DNA from: Xiphydria camelus
Taxonomy: Eukaryota; Arthropoda; Insecta; Hymenoptera; Xiphydriidae
Length of the DNA: 64,000 bases
Direction of reading: 5' to 3'
NCBI GenBank assembly: GCA_963678675.1
Contig: OY783195.1
Coordinates: 7,264,001 to 7,328,000, forward strand
The notes beneath the pieces were generated by a model, which saw only the letters and a program-made list of their open reading frames with translations, was not told the DNA's origin and ran no database searches. This document shows, one piece after another, positions 1 through 10,954 of this stretch (position 1 is its first letter; every line of letters begins with the position of its first letter). The position numbers were made by a program, and so were the translations under genes.

Positions 1-299
1 TGGAAGAATATTTTTAACAGAAATTTTTTTAAAGCGAACTAATTTCTTAGAGTAGTTATCGACTTACAAATATATGGTAGGTACTTCGTATAAAGACAAT
101 TTTAATACCGTCAGTTGTTCGATCATCTAATCATCTTCTGTGTCCGGCCATTCAGAATCGTCACCTTCGTCAACAGAATCCAGATCACTAGATGCTCGGG
201 AGCCTACGTCTATAAATTTAAACAAATTGATTAGAAAAATGTAATATTTTTTGTTTATATTTACTGTTAAATCTGCATACCTGATTCAATGTCACTGTT
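1..299 (-). repeat. Left arm of a 299-bp near-perfect inverted repeat
   Basis: Position x pairs with 1172-x over the whole arm, with one mismatch noticed by eye near 149/1023. The arm holds, inverted, the last exon and intron of the gene at 342-1045. It starts at the first base of the window, so it may extend further left. Confidence 0.9.
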
Positions 300-341
300 C
301 ACATTCTCAAGAGCTCAACCTTCTCAACATTCTCAAGAGCT

Positions 342-1045
342 CTGCCTGGCTTCCACGCCCTTACAGGGTGTGATTACATCTCTTCCCGTAAAGGAAAAAA
401 TAAATCATATCAGTTATTGAAGGCGTTCTATAATTATCAAGAGGCATTTGAAGACCTAGGCAAAGATGATGTTGACACTTCAGCAGTGTTTCCTGTTTTG
501 CAAGAATTTATCTGCCGGATGTATGGTGTCAAAAACGCAGACACCGTTAATGAAGCTCGTTTGGTACTCTTTAACGAAGCTTATAAAGTTGCAGACACTA
601 CGTACATATTTGCAAAAAACATCCGCAATTCCGACGCATCAAACTTGCCACCATGCTCAACTGAAGTGCAACAGCAACTATTGCGGAGCTCGTACATTGC
701 CAGTATTTGGCTAAATGCAAATTTGCAACAATCAACGGACAAATCTCCAGAAAACCATGGCTGGTGCATCAACGACGGCAAGTATGAATTCGTCTGGTTT
801 CAAGGAGATCAATTGCCTGAATTTCTTGGAGATGTACTTGTTGAAGATTCCAATAAAAGCAACAATGATTGCAACAGTGACATTGAATCAGGTATGCAGA
901 TTTAACAGTAAATATAAACAAAAAATATTACATTTTTCTAATCAATTTATTTAAATTTATAGACGTAGGCTCCCGAGCATCTAGTGATCTGGATTCTGTT
1001 GACGAAGGTGACGATTCTGACTGGCCGGACACAGAAGATGATTAG
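342..1045 (+). pseudogene. 3' fragment of a HALTGCDY-type (XPG/PIN-like) transposon-associated gene
   Basis: An open frame runs from about 342 with the motif PGFHALTGCDY, continues past 417, and ends in an exon at 891. A GT donor at 892 and an AG acceptor at 961-962 join it in frame to a short acidic last exon (963-1045) ending in DWPDTEDD and a TAG stop. The HALTGCDY motif, a VNEAR block, an LPPC block and a late HGW...YEFVW block recur in a large uncharacterised invertebrate family whose upstream half resembles XPG/PIN nucleases (recalled, not searched). The upstream half is missing: the frame breaks into a small direct repeat (301-342) next to the left inverted-repeat arm. It therefore looks like a truncated gene inside a foldback structure. 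No start codon is supportable. Confidence 0.6.
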
Positions 1046-1171
1046 ATGATCGAACAACTGACGGTATTAAAATTGTCTTTATACGAAGTACCTACCATAT
1101 ATTTGTAAGTCGATAACTACTCTAAGAAATTAGTTCGCTTTAAAAAAATTTCTGTTAAAAATATTCTTCCA
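873..1171 (+). repeat. Right arm of the 299-bp inverted repeat
   Basis: Reverse complement of 1-299. It contains the intron and last exon of the gene at 342-1045 plus about 125 bp of downstream sequence. The loop between the arms is about 573 bp. Confidence 0.9.
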
Positions 1172-1525
1172 CTTCACGCACCTCGTTATATTTGTATAAA
1201 GCACTATATCGTCGGTCAAATGCCAAAAGGGTATTCTAAAAAAAAATTATATCATTCATCCGTTTTAAAAATTGTTAAAACTTCCGACATCACAAATAAA
1301 ATGTTGAGTGTCCTAACATAAGACTGATGTTTGATTGATATATTGAAGCTCATCAATATTGAATGAGCGCTAAAATATTAACTCCAGGGAAAAACTAAAT
1401 TACTATTATTACTAAAAAGATTCCAGAAAATAAACAAAATCATTATCTATATTAGAAGCATTCCTAATACAAAAAATTCTGCGGCAAACAACACGAAATC
1501 GAGGCGCGCACAATGGATGTTTAAA
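1172..1525. other. No gene seen (AT-rich)
   Basis: AT-rich sequence without a convincing reading frame or repeat. Confidence 0.5.
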
Positions 1526-1925
1526 CCGTTCCGCCAGGTAGTTAATGCCAATATTTTGTTCCGCCAATTTAAATTTCCACTTGAAACAGTTGCCTCAATA
1601 ACATATTAAAAATTGAGCCTTAACTAAATAATAAAAATTTTATTGTTCACACGACATATTTAGGATGATCCGCCACCTTTTTAATGCCGGCCAATCGATC
1701 CGCCAATTTATATTCATAATTGTGGACTACCAGATGTATAGTAAACAAAATTTCAGCCTTAACTAAATAATAATTTTGTGCACTATTTTTTACAAGTTGG
1801 GGGCGTTCCGCCAGCCTCCCATACCGCTATCAAGGTTAATCCTCACGGATGGCACTTAGACATGCCCCCCACAACATTCTCTCAAAAAATAGGCCTTAAC
1901 TAAATAATCACTGAAAAATGTCACT
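1526..1925 (+). repeat. Degenerate tandem repeat, about 138-bp period, three units
   Basis: The block GCCTTAACTAAATAAT occurs at 1617, 1756 and 1893, spacing 139 and 137. Each unit also has one or two TCCGCCA motifs and the first two share TTAATGCC. Units have diverged outside these blocks. Confidence 0.7.
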
Positions 1926-4614
1926 AGCTCTTAGTCTACTAAGTGAGTGGGTATAGTCATGTGTAGTCCTGAGGACCAAGCGTCTTTGTACTTTGATTAG
2001 TCGAGAGCAAGAGGTAATTGAGTCCAGATGCATCTTACGAGCGCGATGAAATTAAAAGAAAGTATTCTCAAATAATCAGGGGTTTTTAATAAAAGAACCT
2101 ATTCCCGTAACCAATATCCCAATAGCCTCAATACTGGTTCCCCAAATACATTCCCGGCCTGCAGATCTTCTGTCCCTATAGTTGTGCCTACAATCGCATA
2201 TCTATCGGTCCCCAGACTCTGGGTGCAAGAGAAACCGTCCTTCTCCAATCACAGCTCACTCGTTAACAACGATGCGTCGCTTTCCCGCAAAGTGTTGACT
2301 AAACTCTGAAAGTCCATCAGGCACTCGACTGTACTCGCTCTAACTTCAGAGGGAAATTCGATAGCATTCGCGACGCCTCGTTACGAGAGCTCGGCCTCGT
2401 CTCGTTGAGCGGCTGGCTCCTTACCCTCCTTTCCACTTTTCCGAACCGTGGGAACCGGTGGGAAGATAATTGTGGAAAGCAAACGTCAAAATTATTCAAA
2501 CGAGTCGAATGCTTGCCGAATGCAAACGCGCTTTTTGTCAGTCTGAGAAGTTCGCGCGGTATTGAGAGGGTGGCGCCTCCTACAACGGGGACAGCGCCCT
2601 CTGCGGCGGGCGTCGGTTCGTCTACGTACGTACCGCGACGCCCTGTACATCACAGGCCGTCCGCGTTTGACTGTACACGCGCGCTTCCCCCGTTCTTCTT
2701 GCTCCGCTTCGCTCCTCGTCAGACACTCATTTGAATTTTCGATAGTCGTTCCTTCCTGACAATTCGCCAACGCATCAAAGACTACCCTCACTCTTTCTCT
2801 CTCTCTCTCTCTCTCCCTCTCTCTCCCTCGTTCCACCCCTATTCCAACCACCACTTCCATCCCAACTCGAATACCTCCGGCATCCAATTTCGTATGAAAT
2901 TTGCCGAGTTATTGGCTGGAAGGTAATCATAAAGGAAGCTCTCCGCCGATATTTCCACAGAGCGCGGTCCGCGAATAAGTCGGCAGCGCGTAACGGCCCT
3001 CGACGATCCGTCGAGACGACGTTGACGCGGGGGTGAATCGGTTAGGTGGATCGGGCGCTCGATGCACTCCCGAGGGTTTCAGGCTCGATATCGCGGTTGG
3101 TAGAAGCTGCAGCGCGATTTTCTTTGCGAGTACTTCTCTATTGCGGGTAGTTTTTATTTTTATTTTTTGGACTACTACGAAAGCTAAGGCATACTACTCT
3201 TGTACACGGTTTCTTCTTGCATAAAAATCACGAATTCGAGTTACATCTACAAGTGAAATTTTATCATTATCAACATAAATAAAATTGTTAATTTCATCGG
3301 AGCTTTCGAAAGATATAAAGAATATATTATCGAAAATTCAACAAATTCGTCGCAAGCAATTTTGCTTCCATTGCGCGAAATTATAGTCGTCGTCAGGTGG
3401 AACGAGGCGAAGCGAAGACGTCTCCGTATAACGCTGCAGGGATCGTTAAGCAGTACCCGAAAGGTGTCTCAAGTGGGTCGAGATGATGGAACGAACTTGT
3501 ATAAGTATTCGTTGAACTTGCAACTCGTACGGGGAATTTCAATGAGGATGTGCGGTGCACCGGAATGATCCACGGTTCCGCACAGTAAAGACAAAGTGAT
3601 TATAAAGTATAATAACTTTGCTGTTGAAAAGTGGAGGAAACGACTACCGATTTCCGACACACAAGAATTGTCTCCTTTTTGGATGCCCGACGGTTATTTC
3701 GGATCGAAATTGGAGACTGGACTTTCGCACTGAAAGAAAGATTTGCTCGAATCCAGTATAAGCGGGCCTTGGAATCGTTCTGAAAGAGCATTGATTTGAT
3801 TCGATCGAATATCGATGAGATCCGAATAATACACAATTTAATCGATAATATTTATATAAGATTATATTTATGTTGGCTTTAACACACAAAAAATGTCGGA
3901 TTAATGCAAAAGATCAATTAATTCATTTCAACATTAAAAAACGAGTGGATCGACTTCAACAAAACATTTTGTGGAAATTTCGAGTATACTTTATTACATA
4001 TTTAAATGACTAAAAAGCATTTCTCCCATTATACGAAACCTTGTAATATCAGAGTTATGAAGACGTTTCTCGAAATTACGTTTTTCGAGGGGCGTAAAAT
4101 ATAGTTTGAAAAATGTTCAATCAACGAACTTCTCCTTGCGTATTCATATATTTTAACATCTTCACAGCATGAACCTTCAATTATAAAAATACTTCAGCAA
4201 TAAACGATTGTATTTTTGCATTATTTGTTGGAAAGAAAATGAACTTTCTCCGAAAGCTCACTATTTTTTCAATGTTGTATGTTTTAACTTAAAAAATGGT
4301 TCATGCTGAGTGTATGCTTCTGAGCTAAAAGTTCCATTTTTAATTTTTAATTTTAGATGAAAGCAGCAGATCCTATAATATATTTCACGGCGTGAGGCAC
4401 GACGTGAGAGGATGATAAATCTTTACAACTTTAATATTAATATAACATTTCATGTCATCAGGCAAATATTTTTTTAGCACTTTAAATACCTACGTAATAA
4501 TAATAAAGTATGCTCGAAATTTTCAAAAGATTGATTTAATATATCCTTCAGGAGACTCCCAAAAATGAATGAATTTATAGACTCCTTCCCCTTAAATTCG
4601 AAATATCTCTTTAC
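1926..4614. other. No recognisable gene; GC-rich then AT-rich non-coding
   Basis: 2270-3130 is CpG-rich and holds overlapping open frames on both strands (2405-2734, 2492-2887) with low-complexity translations, which I do not regard as genes. 3130-4600 is AT-rich with no supported feature. Confidence 0.5.
2789..2830. repeat. CT/GA microsatellite
   Basis: An imperfect run of CT dinucleotides interrupted by CCCT. Confidence 0.9.
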
Positions 4615-4781
4615 CTTGTTGGGATATCCGTTGTACCGGAGCAGCTTCTTGCAGCACTTGCCACGGTTCTCGTAGTAGAACATCTGGACCATCTCGGCGT
4701 GGTCCGTCGCGGCGCTCACGGTGAACGGGCCCCCGGAATTGTCGGGATTCGACGGTTGCGGGGGCGGCGACTCCCGGCGCC
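4615..4781 (-). CDS. Possible host-gene exon, unrecognised product
   Basis: On the minus strand an open frame contains [17 protein letters not shown] followed by a Cys/Lys-rich stretch with [14 protein letters not shown] and YNGYPNK. It ends exactly at a good splice donor (AACAAG then GTAAAG, donor at 4614-4611). The composition is ordered and not low complexity, unlike the neighbouring frames. The 5' boundary is uncertain: a CTAG acceptor would start the exon at 4781, but it has no good pyrimidine tract. Upstream, an ATG at 4919-4917 opens a short frame ([10 protein letters not shown]) that runs into a GTGAGT donor at 4887-4882, a possible first exon; its phase does not fit the 4781 acceptor. 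I do not recognise the family. This is the best host-exon candidate outside transposons. Confidence 0.35.
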
Positions 4782-5024
4782 CTAGAGGCACGCACGGGCA
4801 CCACCCCGAGACCATCACACGGGCCCTGATGCCCGCTGCTCCCGAGATTCGCGTCCTCCCCCTCCTCGCCCCTCGAGCGCGACTCACTTCAGCTCGAGCA
4901 CCGTCGCTCTCCTCGGCATGACGCTCGCGCGTTCGACTGCGACGAGAGGTTACGATCGACTTCTCCCTCGAGCTCTTCTCTCGAGTTCGACGCCTGCTCT
5001 TCGCTCTCTCTCGCCCGATCGCTT

Positions 5025-5530
5025 CCTCCCTGGGTGAAAATCGATCGGGAATTTCGCTTGGATCTCTCTCCGGGCGAATCGCTCGCGTTGCGTTGGGATT
5101 TCGACGTTTCTTTGGTATGGCACTGAGATCTTCCTCTTGACGAGTGATATGACACTTGAATTAAGATATCGTTAAAATTGTCGACGCGGAATAAAATTGT
5201 TTCACTTTTTAATTCGACGTACGAGTTTTATTCGCGTTGGACGATTTTATCGAGGGTCGATTTTTTCAGCGCGAACCGCTCGCTCTTTGGCAGGATTTCG
5301 ACGTTTCTTTGGTACACCGTTGCGCCGATATAGGTAGCTTCCTCGATCTCGACGAGTAACACTTGCATCGAGATATCGTTCACTTTGTCGACGCGGAAAG
5401 AAAGTCCACGGACGAGTCGTTCGACAAACGAGTCTCTTCACTTTTGCCGATTTTTATCGGGGGTTGATTTATCCACGCGATCGCGCACTATTCTTATGTA
5501 TTATGGTAGGGACGTTTCGATCGACTCGAA
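5025..5530. repeat. Diverged tandem duplication, about 195-bp period
   Basis: GATTTCGACGTTTCTTTGGT occurs near 5097 and near 5292, each followed by a GACGAGT...ACACTTG...GATATCGTT block and then TGTCGACGCGGAA. A third, weaker partial unit around 5445-5500 repeats the GATTTTTATCG...GGTTGATTT part. Confidence 0.6.
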
Positions 5531-6104
5531 CAATCGTCCCTGGGCTTTGGTAAGTTTATATATTGGTGAATTTTCGGAGTCGAGTCACACGGTAAAGTCG
5601 AATTTCGGAATCCTGGAAAGATATGCGTCCGAATGAGGATTCGAGAGAGACTTCTTCGGGGATCGGACAGAGGGGCAATTTTCCAATCGCCGAAGGGAAT
5701 GTAAAAGGTTGGATATATATTCGCTTTTTTTCTGGAATGTAGTTTCGATCGTTTCGGAGAGGAGCCTCTTCGACATTGATTTATACTTATACGCTGGGGC
5801 TTCGCGGTGCAAAAGAACTCGAACTGCGGGGTTCGGCGGGATTAAGTGTAAGGAGGATTTAGGGTCCCGGAAGAATTCGTTTTACGAATGAGAATTCCTC
5901 GCGATTTGTCGAGCCTGAAAAGAGAAGCAGTTTTGACTTTCAACGGGAATAGAGGCTGCACTGGAAAAAAAAAAGTACGAATCATACAAACGGTTTGTTC
6001 AGCTGTGACAACTATTTTTTCTGACTATCTTATATTTAGCTACTGTTAGCTACGAAATATTACTGTCATAGCAACACTAGAGTAACTATTGGATGAAATA
6101 TGTA
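5531..6104. other. No gene seen
   Basis: No supported frame. A weak inverted similarity exists between about 5985-6025 and 6860-6910, perhaps the eroded ends of an older element around the 6105-6745 insertion. Confidence 0.4.
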
Positions 6105-6745
6105 CAGGGTTATTCACTGGACCTGCAACATAACAAATATTACGTATACTATATATTTGTGGAACTATAGATGATGGGCTTCATCGTTGATTGGTCGTGG
6201 TGGGTAGGAGAGGTTAAGCAAGATCGGCAACTGTAATGACGAAACTCTTAAACAGAGGTAAGTACCAGATTTTTACCAGATTTCATTCTAGTTCTGGTTA
6301 AAATAACGAGTACCTAGGTACCTACACTGTGAAAAATATTATAACTTGGTTAAAATAACAAAACGCATCTGACTAAATGAGTTTAGTTATTCTAACCAAA
6401 ATACTAGTAAGTTAAATCAAATAATTAACTATTCCAACTACATTTTTAATTATTCTAATTATACATCTAGTTAGAATAATCAGAAAATAGTCAGCTTAAC
6501 CAAGCACAGATGGAGGATCAATATATTACCAAACGGTTTGGTTAAGGTTTCCAGGATTTTGGTGAGATTGACCTGGTTATCCAGGTCTCAGTATACCTCA
6601 GTTTAAGAGTTTCATCACAACAGTTGCCGACACTGTTTAATCTCTTCTGTGCACCACGACCAATCAACGATGACGCCCATCGTCTATAGTTCCACAAATC
6701 GCAGACGTTATATTTGCTATGTTGCAAGCCCAGTGGTAGACCCTG
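6105..6745. mobile_element. Non-autonomous Tc1/mariner-type element with about 155-bp TIRs
   Basis: The left end CAGGGTTATTCACTGGACC at 6105 and the inverted right end (GGTAGACCCTG, ending 6745) are flanked by TA at 6103-6104 and 6746-6747. The arms 6105-6260 and 6595-6745 are complementary with scattered differences. There is no transposase. A second foldback element sits in the loop. Confidence 0.75.
6325..6592. mobile_element. Nested MITE, CACTGAGAAAA-type family
   Basis: Begins with CACTGTGAAAAATATT and ends with CTGGTTATCCAGGTCTCAGT. The interior shares the blocks TTTAGTTATTCTAACCAAAA and AGATGGAGGATC with the element at 15146-15410, so both belong to one family. It lies in the loop of the 6105-6745 element. 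Confidence 0.65.
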
Positions 6746-7190
6746 TATGTCAGGTATGCCATTTATAAGTAATCAAAAGTAAGTAGAACTATAAAATAAG
6801 ATCCCAACAATTAAAGATACACAATGTAAACTGGCTGTATACACATCTGTGAGGCCAATAAAAACTAACTCTAACAGCTATATAACCAAACAGTTTGTAG
6901 AACTATCAATCCTATTGCTATAAGAAGGGAATAAATAGTTATACTTGGAATATCGTAGTGCTATGTTAGCCGAAATTAGTAACAGAACTGATATTGCTAA
7001 TTTGAATATGCGGTTTTTTGCGTGGAACTCTTTACTTTAACTTTCTATCACATCTCGCTGTAGGAGTCATACTCTTTTTCCAGTATGGCTTGAATACTTC
7101 GATCATTTCCAATATTAATCGAAGGACTTTAGCTCGTTTTATAGCATTGAAAAATAAAAAAACCCGGACAATCAAATTTTTTATTTACTC

Positions 7191-7318
7191 TCTAAATCTG
7201 AATCAATAAAATAATAGTCACTGATTTCCAGTTTTAAGTATGATTAGTCACCGACTTATAACTGCAAATTGCAGATTATTCATTGACTTATAGCAATTTT
7301 TATTGATTCAGATTTAGA
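7191..7318. repeat. Foldback hairpin (128 bp)
   Basis: TCTAAATCTGAATCAATAAA at 7191 pairs with its reverse complement ending at 7318. Probably a minute MITE. Confidence 0.65.
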
Positions 7319-7883
7319 ATGTAGGTATACGCGAGTAGCAACTCATATGAATCTCAAGATGAGATATCGAATCTCCAGGATAAAAAAAATATTTAGCATA
7401 CAAAACAAAATCAATTCAAACTTTAAAAAGAGAATCCGAACGCTTCTTTTCATCTCGGTGCAGTAAACATCTCCTTAACGAGAATTGAATGTTGCTCCTT
7501 TTATCGACACTAAAACACACGGAGAAAAACAACGCCCGGAGACTTACTTCCCCAGGTTTTTTAGTGCGTCTTTAGTATCTATCAACCACGAAGTTCGAGA
7601 GTAACGAGAGGCGACACCGTCACGCCTTCCGCGACAGTCTTCGACTTTTTTTATTCTTTTCTATTTACGCCTTCGGCGTCATCTTACAGTGGATTAATCG
7701 ATTAATAAGACCCGGGGGAGGGTTTAGGGTCATTTGTTCAATTCTTAGTTTAAACTACGTTCAGTTGAATATCGGTCAACTATGAACTAAAGATTAAAAA
7801 CACTTGGCTTGCTCAATGGCAGTTCAAGTCGAGTTCTGTTGAACCGAAAATGATCTGGAAATTTTTAAGTTTGCCTATATACT

Positions 7884-8012
7884 AGGTGCTTTCCATTTAT
7901 GACACAAGTCGACCCACTTCTATTAGAACCACCAACTAATTGGCAGGCTCCAGTAGAAAGAACTAATGGTTTAATTTTGTGTCGACTCGTATCAGTTAAA
8001 TGGAAAGCACCT
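7884..8012. repeat. Foldback hairpin or MITE (129 bp)
   Basis: AGGTGCTTTCCATTTA at 7884 is matched by TAAATGGAAAGCACCT ending at 8012. The arms continue to a shared GTCGAC. ACT flanks both sides, a possible 3-bp target duplication. It could be a remnant end of the element that carried the Myb-like gene downstream. Confidence 0.6.
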
Positions 8013-8472
8013 ACTGTAAGCATGCGCAATACGCATTTCGCACACGTGGGCGTGCTCTCAGACGAGTCTTTTTGATTTTGGAAGGAAACTCTAACGATAG
8101 TCTTATCCATGTATAAATTTCTGATGTGGTGTATGTAACAGTATGCGTATAACTTAAAAATTATATTTTAATTACGCATTTGTTGTTTCTGTGAAATATT
8201 GAGTTTAGTGTTACTAATTGATTTAAGTTTGTTTGTGTGAAATATTTAGGTTAATATTACTAATTCGTTTAAATGTAAGTAATTTTTATTATGGAAAAAC
8301 TTGGATTAAAACAGTGAATATGTTGCAGCATCCTCGGTAATCATCACTTTGGTCCGTTCTTTGTACATTTTTGAGGTTGTGGCTTGGTGGTGGACTTGGC
8401 TTCATATGCGACGTGAGAGAGAGGACTGGCGCAGGAAATTGCTCCTTATTGCAATATACATTTATATAAAAT

Positions 8473-9996
8473 GTGGCAGCTAACAAACGTTCGAATAATT
8501 TTAGTAAAGATAAAGAACGAACGTTACTGGACCTTGTTTTTAAATATAAGCACATTATCGAGTGCAAAAAAACAGATACAGTAATGAGCAGGAAGAGAAT
8601 TGAAATTTGGATGGAAGTTATGAAAGAATTCAATGCAATGTTTGCAGAAGTATTTAGGGATGCAAAAAACATTAAACTATAAATATGAAAATTTAAAGAA
8701 ACGCACGAAACATAAGGTAATATTTTTAAAATTGTGTGAAATAGTAATGTAATGTAAAATTGTAGGTTGCAGAAGAAAGACAAGCACTGTTACGTACCGG
8801 TGGTGGCCCATACACCGAAAGCAGAGTAGACTCCATCGATCAAAGAATAATAGATTTGCTAGGTGTTCGTGCCGAAGGAATGTCTAGTGAGTTTAGAGAT
8901 GACGTAGGTAAGTAAATTATTACAAAGTACATTAGGCAAATAATATAGTTAGGTTTTTTTAGTGCTCCAAACAATATCCACAACAGAACCCCAATGTGTT
9001 CAATGTACCTACTACCGGTTCTCAAATTGTACAGGAAATGGACCTAGGTAGGTACCTATATTTCTAAAGTGATAATAACAAAATATAAATTTTTTGTCTT
9101 TTCAGGCAATATTGAAGTGCTAATAGACAACCCATCAACATCCAATAATGTTTGCCAAAATAGTAAGCTAGAAATGTTATATTTTTTATATACCTATGAA
9201 ACTAATTACTACTAATTTATAGATGCTGATTCAAACACTAATCCAAACAATTTGGGAAAAAGCCAGAATTGGGCTACATATACCCCAGACATGTTCCGGC
9301 AACAAAAATCTAAAGCGTTGCAAGGTTCCGGAACTCCGAAACAACAAAAAAAAGGTAGATATTACGTTACTTGCTCATTTGTTTTACTACCTATATTTCT
9401 AAACTGATAATAACAAAATATACATTTTTTGTCTTTTCAGGCAATATTGAAGTGCTAATAGACAACCCATCAACATTCGATAATGTTTGCCAAGATAGTA
9501 AGCTAGAAATATTATATTTTTTATATACCTATGAAACTAATTATTACTAATTTTATAGATGCAGATTCAAACCCTCTCTAATCTAAACAATTTGGAAACA
9601 AACCAGAATTGGGCTACATATACCTCAGATATGCTCCGGCAACAAAAATCTAAAGCTTTGCAAGGATCCGGAACTCCGAAAAAAAAGGTAGATATTACGT
9701 TACTTGCTGCAAGTGTAATTAATGCTTACATCTTTTTTTTTCCGGCGAATACAGGATTAGGAGATAAAATTGAAAAGTGGGCGGCTTCAAAAACAGATGT
9801 TGAAAATTTAAAAAAGAGGCTACTTCAAGAAGAGCACGATATAAAAATAAAACATCTGCAAGATCTGCATGCAAAACAGATTGAAATTTTGATTGATGAT
9901 AGCAAAGGGATAATGACGGAAAGCGAAATGGAGATAAGCGAGAATGCGAATTTCGCGGGACAACGATTTACTCCGTCGGACGTCGATATAGCCATT
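8473..9996 (+). pseudogene. Zeste/Myb-like (MSANTD-type) gene, frameshifted, transposon-associated
   Basis: The first exon encodes a Myb/SANT-like helix domain of the zeste type (Myb_DNA-bind_5), with NFSKDKERTLLDLVFKYK and KKTD blocks. A one-base shift near 8678 breaks the frame just before the expected KYENLKKRTK block, which is present in the next frame and ends at a GT donor (8696). A second exon (about 8766-8910) carries RTGGGPYTES, usual just after this domain. Later exons (about 9107-9170, 9224-9350) are duplicated in tandem. The last part (9750-9998) encodes a charged coiled-coil (KRLLQEEHDIKIKHLQDLHA) also typical of the family. Proteins like this are the second gene of many PIF/Harbinger elements, or host regulators. 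The frameshift and duplicated exons favour a relic. Confidence 0.6.
9056..9708 (+). repeat. Tandem duplication of two exons and introns, about 335-bp period
   Basis: 9056-9390 and 9391-9708 are about 95% alike by eye: both contain GGCAATATTGAAGTGCTAAT, the GTAAGCTAGAAAT intron start and the block ending in GATATTACGTTACTTGCT. Both lie in the Myb-like gene. Confidence 0.85.
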
Positions 9997-10765
9997 TGAT
10001 TTCTTGAAAGTTATTTCGATCGCTTATACTTTCGCTGTTAGTTTGGTTCGATAAATTCGACGAATTTGTCGAGGAATTACGTAGATTAAATTAGCAGCCA
10101 TTCATAGTTTTGTTCGTCATTTTTGAAGACAGTTTCGTAATATTGGCCTCTCGAAATTTCTGGAGTGGGAAATTTTAGTTTAGCCGCAAGTCTGATATTT
10201 GAACTTGTTAATAACCATCCCTCTCAGCAGTTTATTAAAATAGTTCTCAGAGTTCTAAGTCGTGTTATAAGTATTGTTTCTTCTTGAGCGGGTATTTAAT
10301 TTTCCTTTAAGAGGAGTACGGAAGTACCTCTCATTATATTTTCTGCTTATTGCCTCGGTTTTTACTACGCAGTAGGAAATTTTTTGTTTAACTGGATTAA
10401 CTCATTTTTTGTGTATTAAAATCAATGGATTCTTGATATAATTTCAACAGTTTTCCTTCAAATTAAAACAAAGAATATTATTAACAAAAAATCGACTGAT
10501 TTTAAAATGCATCAAATAATAAGTACTTACACAGTTGGAAGTTTTGTGTTCAGATCGAGCCACGCATTTCCGTATGTTAAGATCGATTGGGTCTTCGTAC
10601 TGGTCCAGCATTTCGTATGTTAAAAATAACGAAAAGAATGTTAAATTAACACAAAAAATTGGTTCATTTTAACATATATAAATGGGCGGGCTAATTCCAG
10701 CACAAAATTTCCTAGTTTGTACTTTACAACTTATCCGAATACTTTTCTACACTTAAAAAATGTTG
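9997..10765. other. No gene; one weak foldback element
   Basis: AGGAAATTTT at about 10372 and AAAATTTCCT near 10703 may be the ends of an eroded MITE of about 340 bp. Nothing else is supported. Confidence 0.35.
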
Positions 10766-10954
10766 CTTGATCGAAACAAACGTATTTTTAGTAGTCCTAA
10801 AAGCATATTTATTTGATTAGAATGAATATCGATTGGACGTTTATAAATGTTATTGATTTAATTAAATGTTACATATATGAACCAAATCGATATTCACTCG
10901 AATCGAATAAATGTGCTTTTAGGATTACCCAAAAACACATTTATTTCGATCAAG
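10766..10954. mobile_element. Palindromic MITE-like element (189 bp)
   Basis: CTTGATCGAAACAAACGTAT at 10766 pairs with the inverted sequence ending CGATCAAG at 10954, and pairing continues inwards for about 75 bp to AATATCGATTGG / CCAAATCGATATT. No target duplication is certain. Confidence 0.65.

Larger units (their letters stand above)
6748..8470. other. No gene seen; two small hairpins inside
   Basis: AT-rich to about 7430, then moderately GC-rich. Apart from the hairpins at 7191-7318 and 7884-8012, no frame or repeat is supported. Confidence 0.5.

Noticed and set aside
1526..1925. CRISPR-like spacing of repeats
   Set aside because: Three degenerate units of 138 bp in a eukaryotic context; no short identical repeats with unique spacers.
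2405..2887. Frames of 109 and 131 codons in opposite directions
   Set aside because: CpG-rich sequence and a CT repeat; Arg-rich translations without a domain.
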